NCBI RefSeq assembly: GCF_021532375.1
Contig: NZ_JAKGAP010000009.1
Coordinates: 1 to 64,000 of the forward strand
Length of the DNA stretch: 64,000 nucleotides
Reading direction: 5' to 3'
From: Paenibacillus alkaliterrae
GTDB lineage: Bacteria; Bacillota; Bacilli; Paenibacillales; Paenibacillaceae
Shown one piece after another: positions 43,127-50,109 of this stretch; position 1 is the first letter of the stretch, and each line of letters starts with the position of its first letter. A model generated the notes under the pieces. The model saw only the letters and a program-made list of their open reading frames with translations. It ran no database searches and was not told the DNA's origin. The translations under genes were made by a program, and so were the position numbers.

Positions 43127-44017
43127 TTAATAAGACTTCTGTATTAATGCCGCCGCACCGATCAGACCTGCATCCTGCTGCAGTTGAGCTGGAACGATGG
43201 CGGTTTGCCGTCCTGACGGATTTAGCGCATGTTTGGATACATATTGCTGAACGGCTGAAAATAACGGATCGCCAACCTGCGAGACGCCGCCGCCGATTAC
43301 GATTTTGTTCGGATCCAATAGATTGATGAGCGATACGCAGCCCATTCCGATATAGCCGAAAACGCGGTCGATCAACTCTGACATTTGCGGGTCGCCTTGC
43401 GCCGCCAGCTCGAACGCTTCCTTAGAGGTAACGTCGCGCCCTAGCAGCTCTGTCGCTTGACGCGTAATGGCGGTCCCCGAAGCTACAAGCTCCCAAGGCG
43501 TCCCGTCCGGATCGACGATCATAAAGCCGGCATCGCCGGCATTGCCCGTAGAGCCGGTAATAAGCTTGCCGTGCAAATAAATGCCTGCGCCGATCCCCGT
43601 GCTTATTGTAATGAAAATAAAATGCTCGGTATCCTGCGCCGCTCCAAGCCATTTCTCGGCAAGCGCGGCAGCTGTCGCGTCGTTCTCCATTTTAATAGGT
43701 AGAGGGAGATGCGATCCCAGCGCTTCAACGACAGGAAAGTCCCACCAGCTTTTAAGGTTTGGCGGACAGGTAAGCTTCCCGTTCCGAGTATCGAGCGGTC
43801 CGGGCGCGCCCACGCCGATCCCCTTCATCGCTTCAAGCGAAAGTCCATTTTGCTCAGCCAGTTGCTTTACTGCTGACGCCATTCTTTCCGTCATTTCGGA
43901 CGGCGATACCGACAGATCGGTTTTTAAAGAACCTTTGGCCAGCACTGTTCCCTGCTGATCCACGAATCCGTACGCTATCTTCGTTCCACCGATATCAATT
44001 CCTACTGCTATACTCAC
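43127..44017 (-). CDS. ROK-family sugar kinase without the zinc motif
   Basis: This encodes 296 residues. The N-terminal phosphate loop is GIDIGGTKIAYGFVD, then GVGAPGPLDTRNG and MENDATAAALAEKW with the catalytic Asp, and STGIGAGIYLHGKLITG. Glucokinase-type ROK kinases carry a zinc site (CxCGxxGCxE) after GH; here the matching stretch reads GDAGFMIVDPDGTPWELVASG with no cysteines. This resembles ROK kinases for other sugars such as beta-glucosides, so glucokinase should not be assumed. It phosphorylates an imported sugar using ATP. The gene appears single, ending at a shared terminator. Confidence 0.87.
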   Translation of the reverse strand: MSIAVGIDIGGTKIAYGFVDQQGTVLAKGSLKTDLSVSPSEMTERMASAVKQLAEQNGLSLEAMKGIGVGAPGPLDTRNGKLTCPPNLKSWWDFPVVEALGSHLPLPIKMENDATAAALAEKWLGAAQDTEHFIFITISTGIGAGIYLHGKLITGSTGNAGDAGFMIVDPDGTPWELVASGTAITRQATELLGRDVTSKEAFELAAQGDPQMSELIDRVFGYIGMGCVSLINLLDPNKIVIGGGVSQVGDPLFSAVQQYVSKHALNPSGRQTAIVPAQLQQDAGLIGAAALIQKSY

Positions 44018-44204
44018 GTAATACCCTCCAATTAGATGAAAAAAAGATGCTGTATGCGTTTGAAAAAAAGTCTATCATATTCGGGCCCTATTAGGAAGAA
44101 GGCAGCTTGCCGTCAGCATTTTGAGAGAGGTAATTTTTGACTATAAGTAAAGCTGTACAAATAATTGCGAGTGTAGTAATATCCAATCAAATGAGGTGCT
44201 AGAG

Positions 44205-44240
44205 AGAGAGGATCCTTTGCGGCGCAAGGGGGTCCTCTCT
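44205..44240 (+). promoter_or_regulatory. Leader hairpin before the MFS gene
   Basis: AGAGAGGA...CC at 44205-44215 pairs with GG...TCCTCTCT at 44229-44240, with an inner TGC/GCA stem. No T-run follows, so it is not a simple terminator. It lies 40 bases before the likely MFS start and could affect mRNA stability or translation. Confidence 0.45.
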
Positions 44241-44279
44241 GTGTTTACTAACCATTCAAAGAAGAAGGTATCAGTTCAT

Positions 44280-45515
44280 ATGGAGCCAGAAGCCCAAAAA
44301 AATCGGCGATTTATTAAATTGGGTATGCCGATGACCGCAAGAGTTTGGAGAAACGCCCGCATCGATCTATGGGCATCCTGCTTATTCAGCCTATTTAATG
44401 TCGTAATTAATCAGTTTTACATTGCCTTTGCGATTCAGCAAGGGGCAAGCAATCTGCAGGTCGGCCTGTTATCGGCGGCACCTGCAGTCGGCTTGCTATT
44501 TTCCCCTTTCTGGGCTGCATGGATCGAGAAGGCGAACAATCCGCGGCCGTTCGTCATTATTCCGAATGCGATCGGAAGACTGCTCTTGCTGCTGCCTGCC
44601 TTGTTCGCGTATCCTTCGGTCTATGTAGCTGCCGCGCTTTTGTTTCAGCTATTAATGGGCATTTCAGCGCCTGCGTATGCCGCGCTAATTTCGCGCATGT
44701 ACCCCTCGGATCTTAGAGGAAGACTGATGGGTTATGTTCGAGTGGCGATGGGAATTCTGATGATTCCGCTAGCTTATTTTGTCGGCAGTTGGTCGGATGC
44801 CTTCGGCCCGTCGGGCCCGCTTATTGCTGCTTCGATTATCGGCATGCTTTCCATTGGTTTGTTTAATACGTTGAAGCTTCCCAAACAGAGGGAGAAGGCC
44901 AAACCGATTATGGGAAAAACGGCAAGCCGCTTTCCTCTGCAGGAGCAATGGAAGCTCGTAAAGGAAAATCGGACGCTGGCCGTTTTCCTGGTCGCGACGA
45001 CGTTCTCAGGCTTTGGCAATATGCTCGCCTATCCGTTGTATCAGATCATTCAGGTTGACGTTCTGGAGCTGTCAAACGTGCAAATCGGCTTTGCCCGCGT
45101 CGCTTATTTTACGGCTCTGCTGCTAACATTTTTAATCGCGGGCTGGATGATTGACCGCTTTGACATCAAATATACGCTGCTTTTCGGCATTGCTGCTTAT
45201 GCGGTCGTTCCGATGCTTTATGGTGTTTGGGGCAGCTATGCTGCCGTTATTACGGGCAATGCGATCCAAGGGATCGGTGAGGCCATCTGGGATATCGGCA
45301 TTCTCGCTTTCGTTTTCCGGCTGGCTCCGGGGCGGGAAGCGATGGTATTCGGTCTTCATCTCATGCTCTTCGGGGTAAGGGGAACGTTGGGACCGATTAT
45401 AAGCTCCTCGCTGTCTACGAGCGTTTCCTTGTCCGTGCTGCTTATCGTTGCTTCTATTTGCGGCTGGATCGGAACGCTTCTGTTCGTCTCCGGCAACTGG
45501 AAGCGCAGGTTATGA
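44280..45515 (+). CDS. MFS transporter
   Basis: This encodes 411 residues with 12 membrane segments. The MFS signature loop between segments 2 and 3 is loosely kept (FWAAWIEKANNPRPF). A second is seen between segments 8 and 9 (GWMIDRFDIKYTLL). The 12-segment layout is that of drug or sugar exporters, and the substrate is unknown. ATG 44280 gives the normal family length; in-frame starts at 44196 and 44241 lie in or next to the leader hairpin. The ribosome site AGAAGG is about 12 bases upstream, rather far. A terminator at 45557 separates it from the convergent oxygenase gene. Confidence 0.87.
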   Translation: MEPEAQKNRRFIKLGMPMTARVWRNARIDLWASCLFSLFNVVINQFYIAFAIQQGASNLQVGLLSAAPAVGLLFSPFWAAWIEKANNPRPFVIIPNAIGRLLLLLPALFAYPSVYVAAALLFQLLMGISAPAYAALISRMYPSDLRGRLMGYVRVAMGILMIPLAYFVGSWSDAFGPSGPLIAASIIGMLSIGLFNTLKLPKQREKAKPIMGKTASRFPLQEQWKLVKENRTLAVFLVATTFSGFGNMLAYPLYQIIQVDVLELSNVQIGFARVAYFTALLLTFLIAGWMIDRFDIKYTLLFGIAAYAVVPMLYGVWGSYAAVITGNAIQGIGEAIWDIGILAFVFRLAPGREAMVFGLHLMLFGVRGTLGPIISSSLSTSVSLSVLLIVASICGWIGTLLFVSGNWKRRL

Positions 45516-45556
45516 AGAATTTATCATAATATTTGATTAGTGCAAATATCCAAAAT

Positions 45557-45602
45557 AAAAGGCAACCCAGCGGTTCGAATGAAACTGCAGGGCTGCCTTT
45601 AT
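45557..45602 (-). terminator. Terminator of oxygenase 3
   Basis: AAAGGCAGCCC pairs with GGGTTGCCTTTTATTTT when read on the minus strand. It lies between convergent stops and may also act on the MFS transcript. Confidence 0.75.
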
Positions 45603-45604
45603 TC

Positions 45605-46441
45605 TTAAGACTTTTTGTACACCAGTGGATTAAGAGGGCTTCCTGCGATACTGCCTGGCACACAACCTGGCAACCATGTCTCGAGATCAGAACGTCTAGC
45701 ATTGCTGTCCGGCTCTGTAACACGAGTGTCATCAGCGTAGTAGATTATGGTCATTACTTTGCGCATATGGTCTGTCGGGTTGCCAGGCGCGGAGTGCATG
45801 GTCCAGCCAGCATGGAAAGTAGCGTCTCCAGCCGACATTGCGCCGTAGTTTATTTGCGGGATGCCGCGGCCTTCAATAAATTGACCAAGTGTTTTGTGCG
45901 ACTCATCGGAGATTCCTTGCTTGCTTACATAACCTAAATGATTGGAGCCGGAAGCAAAATTCATCGTGCCCACTTCCGCTGGAATAGGGACAAGCGGCAT
46001 CCACATCGTAATGGTATGGTTCGTATCAAGCGGCCAGTAGATTTGATCTTGATGCCATGGCGTATGTCCGCCCCCGGGTTCTTTGAATAGCGCTTGATCA
46101 TGGTAAATGCGAACGCCGTCGACGCCCATCAAATCTGCTGCGATCTTCGCAAAGCGCTTTGCCAGTGTGAATTTTGCTGCAGCTTCACTCTTCTTCCAAA
46201 GGTTTCCTACTTGGATAAACGCTTTGCCGTATGTATCCCTTGCGGCAATCGGCTTATCATGGTAATTCAACTTAAATACCCAATCACTGATAATCGGTTC
46301 ATAAGTCTGAATTTCTTCTGCGGATGCGACATTTTTCAAAAAGATATTGCCATCCTCTTGATAGGATTTGATTTGCTCTTGGGTAAGATGGTAGCATTCT
46401 TTAAGTGAAGAAAATTCGTTTTCGTTAAGATTGTTGCCCAT
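45605..46441 (-). CDS. Phytanoyl-CoA dioxygenase-like oxygenase 3
   Basis: This encodes 278 residues. The iron ligands are His130 and Asp132 in PWHQDQIYWPLD and His216 in GWTMHSAPGN, with Arg near 226 (HMRKVMTIIYYADD) as the likely 2-oxoglutarate anchor. It is the third member of the family in this window and the one closest to the ectoine-hydroxylase/PhyH core. AGGAGG lies nine bases before ATG 46441. It is divergent from an AraC gene at 46726, with a palindrome over its own -35 region. The substrate is unknown. Confidence 0.9.
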   Translation of the reverse strand: MGNNLNENEFSSLKECYHLTQEQIKSYQEDGNIFLKNVASAEEIQTYEPIISDWVFKLNYHDKPIAARDTYGKAFIQVGNLWKKSEAAAKFTLAKRFAKIAADLMGVDGVRIYHDQALFKEPGGGHTPWHQDQIYWPLDTNHTITMWMPLVPIPAEVGTMNFASGSNHLGYVSKQGISDESHKTLGQFIEGRGIPQINYGAMSAGDATFHAGWTMHSAPGNPTDHMRKVMTIIYYADDTRVTEPDSNARRSDLETWLPGCVPGSIAGSPLNPLVYKKS

Positions 46442-46470
46442 TGTGTTTCCTCCTTAGACTGTTTTTGATA

Positions 46471-46500
46471 ATTATACTGCCAGATGTCAATTGTACAATT
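46471..46500 (-). promoter_or_regulatory. Promoter of oxygenase 3 with overlapping palindrome
   Basis: Read on the minus strand, TTGTAC (plus 46493-46498), a 16-base spacer and TATAAT (plus 46471-46476). The perfect 12-base palindrome AATTGTACAATT at 46489-46500 covers the -35 and is a candidate operator. Confidence 0.55.
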
Positions 46501-46725
46501 CACCTGCGAACACATAGTTACCGCATCTGGTTCTGACAAACTTCCAAAAATACCAGTAAACCCGCCTTTTGCGACTTCTTCGAACTTCCGTTCAGCTACA
46601 GTGTAACAGTTCCTGTCCTGGTTTGGCTTTGTCAAAGCTTTAAATAAGTTTGTCAAAAACAACTGTATTATTAATTAGCTTATGATAACATATGTGTATG
46701 TGTTAGGACGGGAGGGCAGTTTTCA

Positions 46726-47601
46726 ATGAAGTATAGTATGGATTCAATGATGAATTATCCGATTCTTCCCTTTATACGCGAGTGCGATTTTGCGGTGAGA
46801 AAGCCTTGGGAAAGCCCGGAGCGCCGCTTGCTTGATTATTTGCTTATCTATGTGCAGGACGGCGAATGCTCGTTCATTGTAGATGGGGAAACTAATGATT
46901 TCGGAAAAGGTGAGTTTTGTCTTATACAGCCGAACAGCGTCAACCGCTTAGAAGGGAAAACGAAAACGGTAACACCGTTTGCGCATTTTGATATTTTTTA
47001 CAGTTCAAGCCGTGAACAAAGCTTTCCAACACGCGCAGGTCAATTAGATTTGACCTCCTATCAGCACCTATTGCAGCCTAGACTGGATGAAATGTTTCAA
47101 ATTGACATTCCTGTAAAGTTAAATCTGAGCCATCCAGCGAAATTCCGAGATACGTTTCTGCAAGTGGTGGAGTATTGGCAGTATAGGGACCCGATTATGT
47201 TACTGAAGGCGCAAACCGGAATGATGGAGCTTGTAACTATCTTATTGGAGAATTACATGCCTGCCAAGCATGCACAGCGAACGTCGCCGCAGGCATTGAA
47301 CTGGATTTCTTCATACTTCTCTTTTAATCTTGGAGAACCTCTATCGGTGGTTGATATGGCTCGCAGAGCCAATCTATCTACTTCCAGATTTAATGATGTA
47401 TTCAAAATGCAATATGGAATGACTCCGCATCAATACTTGTTGGACATGCGCATTAACCACGCATGCGAGCTGCTGTTTACATCCGAGTTGACACAAGAAC
47501 AAATTTCGAATTATTGCGGATTTTCTGACATTCACCATTTTTCTAAATCTTTTAGAAAGAAAATAGGGGTGCCTCCTGGTGAATACCGAAAACAGAGCTA
47601 G
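46726..47601 (+). CDS. AraC-family transcriptional regulator
   Basis: This encodes 291 residues. The cupin-like N-terminal domain (LIYVQDGECSFIVDGE, KGEFCLIQPNSVNRLEG) is followed by a double helix-turn-helix with NLSTSRFNDVFKMQYGMTPH and SDIHHFSKSFRKK, ending VPPGEYRKQS. GGGAGGG lies before ATG 46726. It is divergent from oxygenase 3, with 284 bases between, and probably regulates it. The downstream ArsR-type gene is convergent, so this gene is monocistronic. Confidence 0.88.
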   Translation: MKYSMDSMMNYPILPFIRECDFAVRKPWESPERRLLDYLLIYVQDGECSFIVDGETNDFGKGEFCLIQPNSVNRLEGKTKTVTPFAHFDIFYSSSREQSFPTRAGQLDLTSYQHLLQPRLDEMFQIDIPVKLNLSHPAKFRDTFLQVVEYWQYRDPIMLLKAQTGMMELVTILLENYMPAKHAQRTSPQALNWISSYFSFNLGEPLSVVDMARRANLSTSRFNDVFKMQYGMTPHQYLLDMRINHACELLFTSELTQEQISNYCGFSDIHHFSKSFRKKIGVPPGEYRKQS

Positions 47602-47610
47602 TCTTGTGAA

Positions 47611-48510
47611 TCAATAAGCGACATAGACTTGAATATCCTGGTCGTAGTTGCCGAACTGCTTGCCGAACATGCTTAACCCGCCGCTATGGGCAGCTGTTTC
47701 GGGAGCACTGATCCGGAAGCGGATATCGTCTCCGTAATGGATCGCAAGATCTTGAACCGTCCGATCGGAAATACGAATGCCGTCGATATAGGAGCCCTCC
47801 GAATCGACGGTTATTTGTTTGAGCAAACCATGCTGCGTGCCAAGCTTCCACCAGCTCGGTGTATAGACGCCCTTCACAGCTCCAAAGTCGCCTGGACAGG
47901 TCCAAGCACCCAAGCAAGTGTCATTAATATAGAAGGTAAGATCGGATGGCCAGTTCTCATTGTAGTGAGGTGCTTCCGAGCAAATTTCCAGAGAAATCGA
48001 TAGACTTCTTACGCTCTGCTTGCCCACCAAATAGTTCGGAATCCGATATTCTATAAAGCCGCTTCCGAACCATAGATGACAGGCCTTCACATGCTCAGGG
48101 TCGGAGAAATATCGGGGATCGTCAACCATGCCGATAATTTTCGTGTCGGAGGCCAGCCCGCAAGTAGGCTTTACATCATAAGCAGAGTATTGTCCGATCG
48201 GGATGGATACGGCATAGCGGTTCTGATCATCCTGCTTCTTAGCCCGAAATTGCAGCGTTGCCGATTCGAGCGTTAGATGGCATATCTTCTGACGGCCCCT
48301 CGTGCTAGGAACGCTTTCAGTCGTTATAATGAAAGCTTCCTCCAGTTTTTGCACATGCTTCGTCACGATAGCGGACGAGAAGCCAAGCGATTCCGCGAGG
48401 TCTTTGATATTCATCGGCCGTTCATTGAGCAATTCGATAATCTTTATTCGCGTATCAGATGCAAAGCACTCCAGAAACTTCAAGTTTTGGCTGTTGACCT
48501 CAATGTTCAT
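47611..48510 (-). CDS. ArsR-type winged-helix regulator with large C-terminal domain
   Basis: This encodes 299 residues. The first 75 are an ArsR-like winged helix (ASDTRIKIIELLNERPMNIK, SSAIVTKHVQKLEEAFI, then a wing GRQKICHLT). ArsR repressors normally end near 100 residues; here about 220 more follow, rich in Trp, Tyr and Gly (FYINDTCLGAWTCPGDFG, PSWWKLGTQHGLLKQITV). This suggests a beta-sandwich, perhaps a carbohydrate sensor. No metal-binding cysteines of the ArsR kind were seen. ATG 48510 is followed on the plus side by AT-rich promoter-like sequence. The target genes are not obvious. Confidence 0.82.
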   Translation of the reverse strand: MNIEVNSQNLKFLECFASDTRIKIIELLNERPMNIKDLAESLGFSSAIVTKHVQKLEEAFIITTESVPSTRGRQKICHLTLESATLQFRAKKQDDQNRYAVSIPIGQYSAYDVKPTCGLASDTKIIGMVDDPRYFSDPEHVKACHLWFGSGFIEYRIPNYLVGKQSVRSLSISLEICSEAPHYNENWPSDLTFYINDTCLGAWTCPGDFGAVKGVYTPSWWKLGTQHGLLKQITVDSEGSYIDGIRISDRTVQDLAIHYGDDIRFRISAPETAAHSGGLSMFGKQFGNYDQDIQVYVAY

Positions 48511-48600
48511 GAAAAACCCTCATTTTATTCTTTTTCCTATATTATATAATCCATAAGTTAATCATACAACTTAAAAGTTTACTAATGTAAACGAGCAACA

Positions 48601-48649
48601 AACAAAGGAGAGTCGATGGCGCTGCTGGCACCATCGACTCTCCTTTGTT
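48601..48649. terminator. Nineteen-pair perfect hairpin
   Basis: The arm at 48601-48619 (AACAAAGGAGAGTCGATGG) is the exact reverse complement of 48631-48649, with an 11-base loop. It lies between the minus-strand ArsR-type gene and the 75-residue gene at 48687, so it most likely terminates the latter's transcript. A T-run is weak on either strand. Confidence 0.7.
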
Positions 48650-48686
48650 TCATTTCATATGGACATACGGTGACTTAGAAGTTTGA

Positions 48687-48914
48687 TTAGTAAAGGGAAA
48701 TAGTCAGCGTGTCGCGCTCGAAATAGGAATGCAGCGTAGCTTCGCTGCCTACAATTTCAACGCTTATTAGTGATTTAATACAGGTTTTCAAAGCGTTTTT
48801 GCCAGTTGTGAGCTTCCGGTTGAGCACGGCAGACAGCTTTTCGATAGCTTGTTTATTTGTATCGGTTAAGTAAACAGGTATCGTTTTATTTTGGAAAATC
48901 ATTATCGTTTTCAT
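48687..48914 (-). CDS. 75-residue protein of unknown function
   Basis: This encodes 75 residues beginning MKTIMIFQNKTIPVYL, with a charged helix in the middle (TNKQAIEKLSAVLNRKL) and a strand-rich end (ATLHSYFERDTLTISLY). I do not recognise the family. ATG 48914 is chosen because GGAGG lies nine bases upstream; an in-frame ATG at 48929 precedes that site. It is flanked by the perfect hairpin at 48601 and an AT-rich promoter region, and stands alone. Confidence 0.7.
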   Translation of the reverse strand: MKTIMIFQNKTIPVYLTDTNKQAIEKLSAVLNRKLTTGKNALKTCIKSLISVEIVGSEATLHSYFERDTLTISLY

Positions 48915-49025
48915 GGTAGAAACCTCCATCCCGCGAAGGAATTTTTTTATAGTTTAACTTACAAATATTAAATCATTCTTAAAAAAGCGTGAGAATTTGG
49001 TTACAAAGCTGTAACTTTTCTGGCC

Positions 49026-49937
49026 TCATTGGCGGCGTTCGGCTGCTTCCGCCTGTTTTTTTCGAAATTGAGAGGGTGTACACTTCATCGATTTGCGAAA
49101 TACTTTAACGAAGTAGCTAATGTGATCGAAGCCTACATCGAGCGCGACGGCCGATATTTTGCGCTCAGGCTGGAGCAGCAGCTCGGTTGCCTGCCTGATC
49201 CGGTAGGCATTCAAATATTCGATCGGCGTTTGTCTTGTCATCGCCTTGAAGAAGCGGCAAAATTGTCCTTCGCTCATCGGAATTTGATCGGCTATTTCCG
49301 AGATGCGTATTGGGCGGTAGTAATTCTGCTGCATATACACGATTGCTGTCTTCAGTCTGTCGATCTTCGTCGTATCGGCTGCATTCGTTTCACTTCGGTT
49401 GCAGTAACGGCCTTCTTCCGAAATTTCGTGAAGCATGATATAAAAACGGCCTTTCACGGCTGCTTCATAACCTGACTGTTGATCGCCGCAAGCTTTCATG
49501 ATGCCGCGCAAATGCTCAAGCAAATTTCTTTCCCATTCCGTGCTCGGCTTGATATGACGGGGGAACGTTCTTTTCTTATCCTGCAATGGAGATATGTAGC
49601 GTTCCTGAACGGCATCAAAGCTGGCGCTGGCCAGTAAATGGGTATCGAACACGATTGCGCAAAACGAGCAAGCAGAGCTGCCTATGGCATGTCCGGCATG
49701 AATGTCGCCGCTGTCGATATACACGGCCTCGCCGGCTTTCACGGGAAAATAATCGGTATCTACCTGAAACAGCACCTCACCCTCAAGCACATAAAAAAAT
49801 TCGGCCTCCGCATGCCAGTGGCAGTCAAGCACCGGAGCCCCAAGCTCCCCTGGCTCCATCCAATACGCAGCGAGCGGAAACATATTGTCGCCGTGAAGGC
49901 GGTTCTCCTTTAAGGAATGGCGGGTTGTCTGATCCAT
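49026..49937 (-). CDS. AraC-family transcriptional regulator
   Basis: This encodes 303 residues. The cupin domain (CHWHAEAEFFYVLEGEVLFQV, EAVYIDSGDIHAGHAI) is followed by the AraC helix-turn-helix pair, with QIPMSEGQFCRFFKAMTRQT and VGFDHISYFVKVFRKSM, ending CTPSQFRKKQ. ATG 49937 has AAGGAGG upstream; an in-frame ATG at 50021 lies in the promoter area. It is divergent from the alpha-xylosidase gene at 50110, with about 170 bases between, and probably controls it. Confidence 0.88.
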   Translation of the reverse strand: MDQTTRHSLKENRLHGDNMFPLAAYWMEPGELGAPVLDCHWHAEAEFFYVLEGEVLFQVDTDYFPVKAGEAVYIDSGDIHAGHAIGSSACSFCAIVFDTHLLASASFDAVQERYISPLQDKKRTFPRHIKPSTEWERNLLEHLRGIMKACGDQQSGYEAAVKGRFYIMLHEISEEGRYCNRSETNAADTTKIDRLKTAIVYMQQNYYRPIRISEIADQIPMSEGQFCRFFKAMTRQTPIEYLNAYRIRQATELLLQPERKISAVALDVGFDHISYFVKVFRKSMKCTPSQFRKKQAEAAERRQ

Positions 49938-50109
49938 GCTGAGATAGCCTCCTTGGAGATCATTCGGAAGGATTAGGTTGTTTGAGTCGCATTTTATCAA
50001 AATAGTGCTATAGTTGAGCATGATTTTGTTAGATTAGTTTGATTCACTATCAGTATAATGCAATTATGTAGCAATGCAAATAAAATCAAACAGAAAGTTG
50101 GTGCAATCC

